Positions 18,281 to 27,719 of a DNA stretch of 64,000 nt are shown one piece after another; the first letter of the stretch is position 1; every line of letters begins with the position of its first letter. Origin of the DNA: Chitinophaga sp. H8 (GTDB lineage Bacteria > Bacteroidota > Bacteroidia > Chitinophagales > Chitinophagaceae); assembly GCF_040567655.1 (NCBI RefSeq), contig NZ_JBEXAC010000001.1, positions 1,178,001 to 1,242,000 of the forward strand, read 5' to 3'. Position numbers and translations under genes: made by a program. The notes beneath the pieces were generated by a model. That model ran no database searches. It saw nothing but the letters and a program-made list of their open reading frames with translations, and had not been told where the DNA came from.

Positions 18281-19699
18281 ATGGAAATTTTACACGTCAG
18301 CGCAGAATGTTATCCGGTAGCAAAGGTGGGAGGACTGGGAGATGTAGTAGGGGCTTTGCCTAAATACCAATGCCAGTTGGGAAGTATCGCCAAAGTGGTG
18401 ATGCCCGCATACAGGACCCCGTTTTTTAATAAACATGAATTTGATGTGGTGCACCAGGCCGGCATGTGGCTGGGACATCAATGGTATCACTTTAATGTAT
18501 TTAAGGAACGCACCAATGTGCTGGGATTTGACCTGTACCTGGTAGATATACCCGGGCTCCTGGATACGGAAGGCGTGTATGGCTATGGCAATGATACGGA
18601 ACGCTTTTTAGCTTTTCAGATCGCAGTGCTCGACTGGGTAAATGAGTGGCAGGACCTGCCGGACGTGATCCATTGTCATGACCATCATACCGGGCTCTTA
18701 CCTTTCCTGTTAAGCTATGCCTATAAATATGCCCGATTAAAAGCCGTGGGTACCGTCATCACCATCCATAATGCACAATACCAGGGACAGTTTGGATGGG
18801 ATAAATTATATCTTATTCCTTCGTTCGACTTATGGAAATCCGGTTTGCTCGAATGGGGTGGGGCCATTAACCCATTAGCGGCCGCTATCAAATGCGCCTG
18901 GCGGATTACAACGGTTTCTCCCAGCTATATGGAGGAGTTGTATGAGGCGGCCAATGGGCTGGAAGGGCTGATCAGCAGCGAAAGGGGGAAAGCAGTAGGC
19001 ATCCTCAACGGGATCGATACCAGGGTATGGGACCCCGCTACAGATAAAATGCTCACGGCCAATTACGACATTACATCTTACGAAGAAGGTAAAGCTGCCA
19101 ATAAGAAATTCCTGTGTGAAAAGTTTGATTTCGATCCCTCCCTGCCGCTTTGCTCCTTTATCGGGAGATTAGTAGGTGAAAAAGGGGCTGACCTGTTGCC
19201 CGAAATTATCGGCCGTTCCCTGCACGACTGGCCGGGGCAAATGAATTTCGTGGTATTAGGTAGCGGAGAGCCGCATGTGGAATGGTCCCTGCAGCAAACC
19301 CGCCAGTATGCCGGCCGCAACTTCAATGTATATATTGGTTATAATGAAACCTTGTCTCATCAGATCTATGCTGGCAGCGACTTCTTACTGATGCCTTCCC
19401 GGGTAGAACCTTGCGGGCTGAACCAGATGTATGCTTTAAGATATGGTACCGTACCGATAGTAAGAAGTATAGGCGGCCTGAAAGACACCGTAATAGATTT
19501 TGGAGATAAAGGAGGAGCGGGGATCCGTTTCTTCCATGCCTCCGTATGGGATGCCTGTCATGCTGCTGGCAGGGCATTGGAATTATACCATAATGAAGCA
19601 ATGTTACGACAGGTAATACAGCAGGGGATGAGCCTGGATCACTCCTGGGATACTTCTGCACAGCAATACCTGGAGGTATATAAGGCTATCAGCAGTTAG
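18281..19699 (+). CDS. glgA: glycogen synthase (GT5)
   Basis: Adds glucose from ADP-glucose to the growing alpha-1,4-glucan. It is 472 residues long, the normal length. The ADP-glucose-binding KVGGLGDVVG motif lies at about residues 15-24; HCHDHHTGLLPF and the C-terminal SRVEPCGLNQMYALRYGTVPIVRSIGGLKDTV block are the GT5 hallmarks, with the catalytic Glu in EPCG. It is followed after 111 bases by glgC, so the ADP-glucose route is encoded as one unit. Confidence 0.95.
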   Translation: MEILHVSAECYPVAKVGGLGDVVGALPKYQCQLGSIAKVVMPAYRTPFFNKHEFDVVHQAGMWLGHQWYHFNVFKERTNVLGFDLYLVDIPGLLDTEGVYGYGNDTERFLAFQIAVLDWVNEWQDLPDVIHCHDHHTGLLPFLLSYAYKYARLKAVGTVITIHNAQYQGQFGWDKLYLIPSFDLWKSGLLEWGGAINPLAAAIKCAWRITTVSPSYMEELYEAANGLEGLISSERGKAVGILNGIDTRVWDPATDKMLTANYDITSYEEGKAANKKFLCEKFDFDPSLPLCSFIGRLVGEKGADLLPEIIGRSLHDWPGQMNFVVLGSGEPHVEWSLQQTRQYAGRNFNVYIGYNETLSHQIYAGSDFLLMPSRVEPCGLNQMYALRYGTVPIVRSIGGLKDTVIDFGDKGGAGIRFFHASVWDACHAAGRALELYHNEAMLRQVIQQGMSLDHSWDTSAQQYLEVYKAISS

Positions 19700-19810
19700 C
19701 CGCGCAGGTTTTCTTGCCCGATGTTATATGTCAGATAAATACCTAGTACGCACACAAATACAACCATTTACCATTATTGCAAACAGCTAACCACTAAAAA
19801 TTCTACGCAT

Positions 19811-21085
19811 ATGTCCAACACTGTTATTTCACTCATACTCGGCGGAGGAGCAGGTACCCGCCTATGGCCTTTAACCCGCAAACGTTCCAAACCTGCTGTA
19901 CCCCTGGCTGGTAAATACCGCCTGGTGGATATCCCTATTTCCAATTGCCTGAATGCGGAAATGTACCGCATTTTTGTATTGACCCAGTTTAACTCTGCGT
20001 CGTTAAACAAGCATATTAAGAATACTTATCACTTTAGCCATTTCAGTAAGGCTTTTGTAGATATCCTGGCTGCTGAGCAAACCCCCGACAATCCTACCTG
20101 GTACCAGGGTACGGCCGATGCGGTACGGCAATGCCTGCATCATATCGATAACTTTGAATTTGATTATGTACTGATCCTTTCCGGCGACCAGCTCTACCAG
20201 ATGGATTTCCGTGATATGCTCCAGTACCATGTGGATAAAGGTGCTGATATCACAATTGCCACCATCCCCGTAACAGCAAAAGATGCTTCTGATTTCGGTA
20301 TCCTGAAAACAGATGACAACGGGGCCATTACCTCTTTTACAGAAAAACCTTCCCAGGACGTACTGGCGCCATGGTCTTCTGAAGTAAGTGACGACATGAA
20401 AACCGCTGGACGGATATACCTGGCCAGTATGGGGATTTACATTTTTAGCCGGCAGGTGCTGAATGACCTCCTCAACGGAGAACCGGATGCGACCGATTTC
20501 GGCAAACAACTGATCCCGGATGCTATTGAAGCGGCTACCAAAGTGTTCAGCTACCAGTATGAAGGCTATTGGACAGATATCGGAAGCATCCCTTCTTTCT
20601 TTGAAGCCAACCTGGGCCTCACAGATGAAATACCGGAATTTAACCTCTTTGATGAATCCAAAACCATCTACTCCCGCGCCCGTATGCTGCCTCCTGCAAA
20701 AATATCAGGCAACATGGCCCATACCGTTATTGCAGATGGTTGTATCATTCTGGCAAGCAAATTGGAGCGTTGTGTCGTGGGTATCCGTACCCGCATCGGC
20801 AATCGTTCTGTAATTACCAATAGCTATATCATGGGAAGCGACTACTATCAAACCCTGGATGATATTCAAAGGGCCAAAGATAAAGGCCGCCCTCCCATGG
20901 GCATCGGTGATGACTGTGTGATCAATAATGCCATCATTGATAAAAACTGCAGCATCGGTAATGGCGTAATTATTAATGGTGGAAAACATCTGGAAGATGG
21001 CGACTTTGAAAAATACACCATCAAAGAAGGCATTGTAGTAGTTAAAAAAGGAGTAGTATTGGAGGATGGATTTGAATTGGTTTAG
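19811..21085 (+). CDS. glgC: glucose-1-phosphate adenylyltransferase
   Basis: Makes ADP-glucose from ATP and glucose-1-phosphate, the control step of bacterial glycogen synthesis. It has 424 residues. The nucleotidyltransferase loop LGGGAGTRLWPLTRKRSKP lies near residues 10-28, the substrate motifs YRLVDIPISNCLN and TEKPS follow, and a left-handed beta-helix domain occupies the C-terminal third. The stop codon TAG is the first part of an intergenic palindrome (21083-21205). Confidence 0.95.
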   Translation: MSNTVISLILGGGAGTRLWPLTRKRSKPAVPLAGKYRLVDIPISNCLNAEMYRIFVLTQFNSASLNKHIKNTYHFSHFSKAFVDILAAEQTPDNPTWYQGTADAVRQCLHHIDNFEFDYVLILSGDQLYQMDFRDMLQYHVDKGADITIATIPVTAKDASDFGILKTDDNGAITSFTEKPSQDVLAPWSSEVSDDMKTAGRIYLASMGIYIFSRQVLNDLLNGEPDATDFGKQLIPDAIEAATKVFSYQYEGYWTDIGSIPSFFEANLGLTDEIPEFNLFDESKTIYSRARMLPPAKISGNMAHTVIADGCIILASKLERCVVGIRTRIGNRSVITNSYIMGSDYYQTLDDIQRAKDKGRPPMGIGDDCVINNAIIDKNCSIGNGVIINGGKHLEDGDFEKYTIKEGIVVVKKGVVLEDGFELV

Positions 21086-21205
21086 CTTTTGGCTGTTAAC
21101 TTTTAGCTTTTAGCTGATGTAAGCGAATGCTGAAATTATTTTGTAAACGATATACGTAAGCTAACAATAATTAGCTAAAGGCTAAAAGCTAACAGCTAAT
21201 AGCTT
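21083..21205. repeat. dispersed AGC-rich palindrome, copy A
   Basis: Left arm about 21083-21116 and right arm about 21170-21205 are reverse complements over roughly 33 bases with few mismatches, separated by about 53 bases. Both are built from units like AGCTTTTAGC and GCTGTTAGC. The same unit pattern recurs at copies B, C and D in this window. This copy lies between two genes in the same direction. Confidence 0.75.
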
Positions 21206-21218
21206 TAAACAGGAAATT

Positions 21219-22688
21219 ATGCGACTGTCCATACAGCGACAAACAACAAAGATTTACCCGGACCTGAAACGGGTGGTAGCCAGGTTTTTTTTTAACGGCG
21301 AAGCACGTGCCAAAGCGATCATACAGCGGGTAACGGATATGACAGATGCGGAAGTGGAAATAACAATCACGCCTATACTGCGGGAGTTCTCCAAGCGGCA
21401 CCGTAATATTACCCGCATCTTTGAACGGCATTGCGATAAGTTAAAACACCTGTTTAATTCCCTGCAGCTCAACTATGACGAAATTGCCTATAAGAAGAAG
21501 CTGCTCATCGGATCTTATTGCACGAATGAATACTCCATAGAATCTGCAGCGTTTTTTAACCCGTCTATTATTGAAGATGTAGACCAGAGCGGGCTGGAAG
21601 AAGGTGAAAAAAGGGTGATCCTGAGCTTCAGGGCGGTAGGAGAAGGACATATTTCTTCCATCGCTTTCCGGCAGGGCCTGATTAATAAAAACAGTGAGAT
21701 CATGGTAGTGCCGGCTGGCAACTATGTAGATGAGGCGGAAGTGATCCGCAACTCCCGCTACAAAAAGGACCTGTTCTTCCAGAATGCCGTATCTATCAAG
21801 CTGCCGGATTCTGTGATGAATGAAGTACAAAACAGCCTGCCGGACGACTTCGAATACCTGGCACTTAAAAAAGTGATCCGCGAAATGCAGCAACGCTACC
21901 AGGTAGACCATCTGCTGAAAAAAGCACTGGAACGCCTCCTCTGGCTGGCAGACTCCTACTATGAGCTGAACTTTTCCCTGGATACAGATATCTCCGACCG
22001 GGTCATATTTCCCTATTCTGAAGCGGAAAGCCGCGGTATTGAAGATGCCCGCTTTGTAAAATATACCAGCGAAAACGGTAGTGTCACCTACTATGCTACC
22101 TATACAGCATATGATGGGATCACCATCCAGCCTAAGCTGCTGCAAACAAAGGACTTTTACAATTTCAGTATCAGGCCGCTATACGGCGAAGGGGCACAGA
22201 ATAAAAACCTGGCCCTGTTTCCCCGTAAGATCAATGGTAAATATGTGATGATCTCCAGGATTGACGGGATCAATAATTATATCATGTACTCTGATAAGAT
22301 CAATATCTGGGAAAACCCGCAAATCCTCCAAACCCCCAAATATCCCTGGGAGTTTGTACAGATAGGCAACTGCGGATCACCCATTGAAACCAGCGAGGGC
22401 TGGCTGCTGATTACCCACGGGGTAGGGCCCATGCGTACCTATTGCCTCGGGGCCAGCTTATTTGAGCTGGATAATCCCATGGTGGAAATAGGCCGCCTCA
22501 AAGAACCGCTACTCATTCCCAACAAGGATGAACGGGAAGGATATGTGCCTAACGTACTCTATTCCTGCGGCTCCATGGTACATAATAATGAACTCATTAT
22601 TCCATACGGCATCTCCGATTCTGCTTCCTGCTTTGCTACGGTAGACCTGGGAAAATTATTGGACCGCATTAAGAGTGATGGCGTGTAG
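21219..22688 (+). CDS. GH130-family glycoside phosphorylase/hydrolase
   Basis: A 489-residue five-bladed propeller enzyme of the GH130 type, most members of which phosphorolyse beta-mannosides to mannose-1-phosphate. The catalytic motif is GIEDARFV (273-280), with Asp276 the expected general acid; RIDGINNYIMYS and ESAAFFNPSI are other family blocks. The N-terminal 100-residue helical extension is that of the longer GH130 subgroup. No signal peptide, so cytosolic. Its place after glgA-glgC and before a GT4 suggests turnover of an intracellular oligo- or polysaccharide, but the substrate is not known. Confidence 0.85.
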   Translation: MRLSIQRQTTKIYPDLKRVVARFFFNGEARAKAIIQRVTDMTDAEVEITITPILREFSKRHRNITRIFERHCDKLKHLFNSLQLNYDEIAYKKKLLIGSYCTNEYSIESAAFFNPSIIEDVDQSGLEEGEKRVILSFRAVGEGHISSIAFRQGLINKNSEIMVVPAGNYVDEAEVIRNSRYKKDLFFQNAVSIKLPDSVMNEVQNSLPDDFEYLALKKVIREMQQRYQVDHLLKKALERLLWLADSYYELNFSLDTDISDRVIFPYSEAESRGIEDARFVKYTSENGSVTYYATYTAYDGITIQPKLLQTKDFYNFSIRPLYGEGAQNKNLALFPRKINGKYVMISRIDGINNYIMYSDKINIWENPQILQTPKYPWEFVQIGNCGSPIETSEGWLLITHGVGPMRTYCLGASLFELDNPMVEIGRLKEPLLIPNKDEREGYVPNVLYSCGSMVHNNELIIPYGISDSASCFATVDLGKLLDRIKSDGV

Positions 22689-22705
22689 ACTATAGTATGC
22701 AGCCA

Positions 22706-23710
22706 TCATCCTAACACCACTTCATATACTTTCAGATAATCACGCACCATTTTCTCCTGGCTGAAATGTGCCAATGCATGAGCATGACAGGTATGCCGGT
22801 CAATGCGCTGCAGATCAGGTACACTGGCAATGGCTTCCTGCAGGTTATTAACGAGTAGTCCGGTTTGCTGATGGTGGATCAGCTCCGGCATGGCGCCCCG
22901 GTTATAGGCCAGTACAGGCGTGCCACAATACATGGCTTCTGCTACACTGAGGCCAAAGGGCTCATTAAAGTAAATAGGATGCAACAGGGCTTTGGCACGG
23001 CCCAATAAGGTATTACGCGCTGTTCCACCTACAGGGCCTATATAGGTGATCTGCTCATCCAGATAGGGAGCTACTTTTTCCCGGAAATAGTGTTCATCCT
23101 GTACAATACCTGCAATTACCAGGCGATGCCCTGTGCTTTTAGCGATCTGTATGGCATCGTAGGTGCCTTTATGGGGATGGATACGCCCAAAATAGAGCAG
23201 GTAATCTTCCGGCTGCATCTCCGGCGAAAAGTTGCCGGTATTGATGCCGTTGTATACCGTGGCGGTATAGCGCAGCTCCGGACTGCGGTCGGCGTTACTG
23301 ATAGACACATAATAGCTGTTATCATTATAACGAACATATACCGGGATGATCTTCGGTGAGGAAAACCCATGTATAGTGGTGACCATAGGTGTTTTTATCA
23401 GCCGAGAATATGTAAGTGGTAAAAAATCAAAATGATTATGGATAATATCAAACTGCCCGGCCTGCTCCATCAGATGGCTAATATGCAGGCACTCCTGTAC
23501 TTTGGCATCAAGGGTGTCATCCTCGGCATATCCTTTTGGCGATATTGCTTCCAATGTCCCGCTGGTTTGGGAGTCGGCAGTGGCAAAGAGGGTTACAGAG
23601 AGCCCCTGGGCTACCAGCCCTTCTGCCAGGTTAAAGGCCATCTGCTCCCAGGGGCCATAATGCCGTGGCGGAGTGCGCCAGGCTATGGGTGATAATATTG
23701 CTATTCTCAT
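22706..23710 (-). CDS. GT4-family glycosyltransferase
   Basis: A 334-residue GT-B fold transferase. The N-terminal Rossmann domain shows PRHYGPWEQMAFNLAEGLV and DIIHNHFDF; the C-terminal domain carries the nucleotide-sugar motif EPFGLSVAEAMYCGTPVLA (about 255-273) with the conserved Glu. No signal peptide. It converges on the GH130 gene with only 17 bases between stops. Donor and acceptor unknown; the neighbourhood suggests a storage or compatible-solute glycoside. Confidence 0.85.
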   Translation of the reverse strand: MRIAILSPIAWRTPPRHYGPWEQMAFNLAEGLVAQGLSVTLFATADSQTSGTLEAISPKGYAEDDTLDAKVQECLHISHLMEQAGQFDIIHNHFDFLPLTYSRLIKTPMVTTIHGFSSPKIIPVYVRYNDNSYYVSISNADRSPELRYTATVYNGINTGNFSPEMQPEDYLLYFGRIHPHKGTYDAIQIAKSTGHRLVIAGIVQDEHYFREKVAPYLDEQITYIGPVGGTARNTLLGRAKALLHPIYFNEPFGLSVAEAMYCGTPVLAYNRGAMPELIHHQQTGLLVNNLQEAIASVPDLQRIDRHTCHAHALAHFSQEKMVRDYLKVYEVVLG

Positions 23711-23849
23711 AATTCTTTAATAATGAATGTATTGGATGGTGATTAAGATACTGTATGCCCACCAATGCAGGGGAATGGTGACAACAATTGCACCAAAAGG
23801 AACCGTAACCGATCAACCAATAATCCATCCGGGCAATCATCCAATTTGC

Positions 23850-23857
23850 TAACTTCG
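23850..23857 (+). promoter_or_regulatory. -7 promoter box of bshC
   Basis: TAACTTCG, an exact TAnnTTCG, ending 58 bases before the bshC start. It lies in the 205-base divergent gap between the GT4 gene and bshC. A TTTG immediately upstream is too close to be a -33 element. Confidence 0.4.
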
Positions 23858-23915
23858 TGCATTCAAAAAATTATCGGGCAGGTAGGTGCCCGTAATTGGA
23901 AATTTGTAATTCTTG

Positions 23916-25520
23916 ATGAAAGGTATGAGTAGCAACGTTCATTATATTCCTTACGGCAAAACAGGCTATTTTAATCAACTGGTGATAGATTTTTTAGGAG
24001 AGCATCCGAATATACGGCCATTTTATAGCTATTCACCTCTTAAACCTGACTTCGAAGCGGCCATCAGGGCCAAACAGCAACAACCTATGAACAGGGAATT
24101 GCTGGTGAGTGCGCTGCAACAACAATATGCTGGTTTAGAACAGGATACTGCTGTTCAAAACAATATCAGCAGCTTATTACAACCGGGCACTTTTACCGTT
24201 TGTACCGCTCATCAACCTAATATCTTTACCGGGTACCTGTATTTTGTGTACAAAATTCTACAAACCGTAAAGCTGGCAGGTGAACTCAAACAACAATACC
24301 CGCAATACAATTTTGTACCGGTATACTACATGGGCAGTGAGGATAATGACCTGGACGAACTGGGTAGTATTTATCTTGATGGTAAGACCATCACCTGGCA
24401 AACCGGACAAAAGGGAGCCGTAGGACGTATGCGTCCGGAAGGGCTGGAGGCGCTGATCGAACAGGTACAGTATGGTATCGGATATGGCGAATATGCGGAA
24501 GAACTGATCGCGCTGTTAAAACAAGCTTATCTCGAACAGGAAAACATCCAGGATGCTACCCTGTTCCTGGTTAACCAGCTCTTCGGAAAATATGGACTGA
24601 TCGTACTGGTACCTGATAATCCTGCATTTAAAAAACAACTCATCCCCATCATGGAGGAGGAGCTGTGGCACCATACTTCACAGGGTATTGTGGCTAAAAC
24701 CATCGCACAAATATCGCAGCATTATAAAGTACAGGCCAACCCAAGAGAGATCAACCTCTTTTACCTGGCAGCAGGTATCCGGGAAAGGATCGTGAAAACC
24801 GGCGACAAATGGGAAGTATTAAATACCAACCTGTCGTTTACCGCCGCAGAACTTAAAAAGGAGCTGCATGAACATCCGGAAAGGTTCAGCCCCAATGTAA
24901 TCCTCAGAGGGATATTGCAGGAAACAATTTTGCCCAACCTGGCCTTTATCGGAGGGGGCGGGGAAATTGCCTATTGGCTGGAATTAAAACAGCTGTTTGC
25001 TCATCACCAGGTACCTTTTCCTATTCTGCTGCTGCGTAATTCTTTCCTGTTCGTAGACAGTGCCTCCAGCGAACGTTTGCAAAAACTGGGACTAACGGCA
25101 ACCTCCCTGTTTGAAGATACGGAAACACTGGTCAACAACTTTGTACAGGAGCATACCAATGCAGCACTTTGCCTGAAAGAAGAATATGCTGCAATAGAAA
25201 AACTCTTTGACGAGCTGGAAGCGAAAGCTAAAAGCATCGATATCACTTTAGTGGCGTCCAATGCTTCTGAACGCAAGAAAGCCGTCAAATCTATCGGTAA
25301 GCTGGAACATAAATTCCTCAAAGCAGAAAAGAAAAAGTTTGCCTGGCAAACGGAACAGATCTGGCAATTGAAGCAACGGTTGTTTCCCGCTGATTCCCTG
25401 CAGGAAAGAAAAGAAAACTTTATGCCCTGGTATGTGAAGGAAGGCCCTGCCTTTTTCGACAGGATCCTGGCAGCGACCATACCGGTAACAGATCAGTTTT
25501 GTATCGTAGTGGAAGAATAA
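23916..25520 (+). CDS. bshC: bacillithiol biosynthesis cysteine-adding enzyme
   Basis: Couples L-cysteine to glucosaminyl-malate in the last step of bacillithiol synthesis, the low-molecular-weight thiol of Firmicutes and Bacteroidota. Length (about 534) and blocks such as CTAHQPNIFTGYLYFVYKI, YYMGSEDNDLDELG, FIGGGGEIAYWLELK and LLLRNSFLFVD are diagnostic. A coiled-coil insert occupies about residues 400-470. A TTG at 23913 precedes ATG 23916; ATG 23925 is also possible. The other bsh genes are not in this window. Confidence 0.93.
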   Translation: MKGMSSNVHYIPYGKTGYFNQLVIDFLGEHPNIRPFYSYSPLKPDFEAAIRAKQQQPMNRELLVSALQQQYAGLEQDTAVQNNISSLLQPGTFTVCTAHQPNIFTGYLYFVYKILQTVKLAGELKQQYPQYNFVPVYYMGSEDNDLDELGSIYLDGKTITWQTGQKGAVGRMRPEGLEALIEQVQYGIGYGEYAEELIALLKQAYLEQENIQDATLFLVNQLFGKYGLIVLVPDNPAFKKQLIPIMEEELWHHTSQGIVAKTIAQISQHYKVQANPREINLFYLAAGIRERIVKTGDKWEVLNTNLSFTAAELKKELHEHPERFSPNVILRGILQETILPNLAFIGGGGEIAYWLELKQLFAHHQVPFPILLLRNSFLFVDSASSERLQKLGLTATSLFEDTETLVNNFVQEHTNAALCLKEEYAAIEKLFDELEAKAKSIDITLVASNASERKKAVKSIGKLEHKFLKAEKKKFAWQTEQIWQLKQRLFPADSLQERKENFMPWYVKEGPAFFDRILAATIPVTDQFCIVVEE

Positions 25521-25645
25521 CTCCCGAAGCGATGACGTGGTACAGCAATATGCCGGCCCGGGAATTTGCCCCTGCCGTTTGGTAGTTTTTTGTATTTTAG
25601 CCAGGAAACAATCAACCAAACCAATTAAAGGGAAAGATCTGCTGA

Positions 25646-26248
25646 ATGGACGAAACTTTACCGGAGGAAAAAGACCTGCTGCTGCTGATAGCCCACGGTG
25701 ACGAGCTGGCTTTCGCTAAAATTGTGCAAAAATACTGGCGCAATATTTATTCCCACGCGCTTACTTACCTGAAGTCTGCCCTGATGGCAGAAGAAATCAC
25801 ACAGGATGTATTTATCCGGTTATGGAATGCCCGTTCTGCTTTACCTGAAGTAAGAAAGTTTGACGATTACCTGTTCATTATTGCCCGTAACTGTATCATC
25901 TCCGGTGTACGTAAAAAGTTGAAAACACCGGCTGCCCAGCTGGAAACAGATACGGAAGAAAAGCTCCTGTTACCTGATCAGCAGCTGGAATACAAGGAGC
26001 ATTATCAACTATTGCTCAATGGCATAGAACTCTTGCCGGATAAAAGAAAACAGGTTTTTAAGATGAGCCGCCTGGATGGCCTTACGCATGAAGAGATTGC
26101 CCGCGAATTAAATATTCATAAAGATACCGTAGCACAATACATCGTAAAGGCGGTCAACTTTCTGCGAACCTACCTGCGGTCGCATATCAATAATCCTATA
26201 TTGATTATTGTATTGCTTGCCGGAGGAGCACCAGAAAATTTTTTTTAA
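25646..26248 (+). CDS. ECF sigma-70 factor of the second SusCD locus
   Basis: A 200-residue sigma factor: region 2 (LVQKYW-like helix and EEITQDVFIRLWNAR, about 20-70) and region 4 (LPDKRKQVFKMSRLDG, THEEIARELNIHKDTVAQYIVKAV, about 130-175). The last 20 residues are hydrophobic. It is first in a plus-strand series of sigma, FecR, SusC and SusD, and is expected to activate that series when released. A purine-rich AAAGGGAAAG lies shortly before the ATG. Confidence 0.92.
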   Translation: MDETLPEEKDLLLLIAHGDELAFAKIVQKYWRNIYSHALTYLKSALMAEEITQDVFIRLWNARSALPEVRKFDDYLFIIARNCIISGVRKKLKTPAAQLETDTEEKLLLPDQQLEYKEHYQLLLNGIELLPDKRKQVFKMSRLDGLTHEEIARELNIHKDTVAQYIVKAVNFLRTYLRSHINNPILIIVLLAGGAPENFF

Positions 26249-26325
26249 ATTTTTATCCTTCCCTACTCAGTCAGCTTTTTTTATTGCGTCTTTAATAAGT
26301 AAGGGCAAATCCTATCACTGCCATC

Positions 26326-27531
26326 ATGAAACAAGAACGATTACAGCAATTGCTGGAAGCATATATATTTGATACTATTACTGGCGAAGGCCGGGAAGAA
26401 CTGGCAACATTGCTGGAAACACCGGAGGCAAGATCGTTGTTTGCCACGATGCTGCAAGCCCAGCTGGTACAGCATACCTATGATACAGCGGATGAACTGC
26501 CCGCTGTTTATGCCCGTATTCAGGCTGGACTGGAAGCGCATATCCGGGAAGAACGTAAAGCCCCCGTGTTGCAACCACGGAGGTTTACCACAGCATGGAA
26601 GGTAGCAGCAGCTATTTTAGGTGTCGTAATGGCAACAGGTATTTATTTCCTGCTTTCCCGGCAGCCCGCAGCTGTTGCACCTATCTCACAATTACAGCAC
26701 GATCTGCCTCCCGGAGGCAATAAGGCGGTGCTTACCCTGGCAAATGGGACAAAGATTACCCTGGACAGTGCAGACAACGGAGCACTGGCACAGCAGGGCA
26801 ATACCAGGATCATCAAACTCGATAGCGGACAGCTGGCCTATAACGTGCAGGGGCAAACGGCAGCCGTAACATATAACACACTGGCCACCCCCAGAGGAGG
26901 ACAATACCAGGTTACGCTACCGGATGGTACCCACGTATGGCTGAATGCCGAAAGCTCACTGTATTTTCCCACCGCTTTCACGGGCGAAGAACGGAAGGTG
27001 GCCCTCACCGGGGAAGCCTACTTTGAAGTGGCGCCCAAGGCGGACCAGCCTTTCCGGGTAACGGTGGCGCTGCCTGCGCCAGACCGGCAAGGGATGATGG
27101 TGGAAGTACTGGGTACCCATTTTAATATTAATGCTTACCCTGAAGAAAAAACAATACATACCACGTTGCTGGAAGGGTCTGTGAAGGCGATCACCGGAAA
27201 TACAAAGGTGGCTATGCAACCCGGAGAACAGGCATCTTTGCCGGTCAACGGTAATAGTGCCTTTGTCGTTTCCCGCCCCAACCTCATGCAGGTAATGGCC
27301 TGGAAAAATGGCTATTTCCGGTTCAAAGGAGATAATATTAGGACCATTATGCAGCAACTGGCACGCTGGTATGATATCACTCCGGTATATGAAGGTAATA
27401 TGGAACTGAAAAACTTTTCAGGTACTATTTCCCGTAACGAAAATATTTCAGGAGTATTAAAAATGCTGGAAGCAACAGATGATATCACGTTTAAAGTAGA
27501 AGGGAAAAAAGTGATCGTATACGCCCGGTAA
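26326..27531 (+). CDS. FecR-family anti-sigma factor
   Basis: A 401-residue transmembrane regulator paired with the sigma factor 77 bases upstream. Cytoplasmic N-terminal domain, one membrane helix (AAAILGVVMATGIYFLL, about 91-107), FecR domain (LTGEAYFEVAPKADQPFRVTV, EVLGTHFNINAYPE), and DUF4974 domain (FKGDNIRTIMQQLARWYDITPVYE). Its sequence differs enough from the FecR at 14.1 kb that the two systems should not cross-talk, though that is inference. Confidence 0.93.
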   Translation: MKQERLQQLLEAYIFDTITGEGREELATLLETPEARSLFATMLQAQLVQHTYDTADELPAVYARIQAGLEAHIREERKAPVLQPRRFTTAWKVAAAILGVVMATGIYFLLSRQPAAVAPISQLQHDLPPGGNKAVLTLANGTKITLDSADNGALAQQGNTRIIKLDSGQLAYNVQGQTAAVTYNTLATPRGGQYQVTLPDGTHVWLNAESSLYFPTAFTGEERKVALTGEAYFEVAPKADQPFRVTVALPAPDRQGMMVEVLGTHFNINAYPEEKTIHTTLLEGSVKAITGNTKVAMQPGEQASLPVNGNSAFVVSRPNLMQVMAWKNGYFRFKGDNIRTIMQQLARWYDITPVYEGNMELKNFSGTISRNENISGVLKMLEATDDITFKVEGKKVIVYAR

Positions 27532-27607
27532 TACACTATACCTTATATGAATTAGTCCACGTAAAATAATGACCACGTATGAAAAAGTAAAGTAACCATC
27601 ATCACAG

Positions 27608-27666
27608 GGGTTGCTAAAAAGCACCAGGAGCGCTCGCGACGCCCCTGGCAAGTATTTGGGCAACCC
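27608..27666 (+). other. inverted repeats in the susC leader
   Basis: GGGTTGC (27608-27614) pairs with GCAACCC (27660-27666) and encloses an imperfect palindrome from CCAGG (27624-27628) to CCTGG (27644-27648). The structure ends 53 bases before the SusC start, in the 188-base gap after fecR. It could be a leader hairpin that tunes SusC expression. No T tract follows. Confidence 0.35.
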
Positions 27667-27719
27667 TGGCACCATTCGTAAATGATTGCTTAACAATTAA
27701 ACCCAAACTGAACAAAAGT

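Noticed and set aside
23631..23840. 69-codon minus-strand frame in the gap between the GT4 gene and bshC
   Set aside because: It overlaps the start of the GT4 gene in another frame on the same strand and has no family features.
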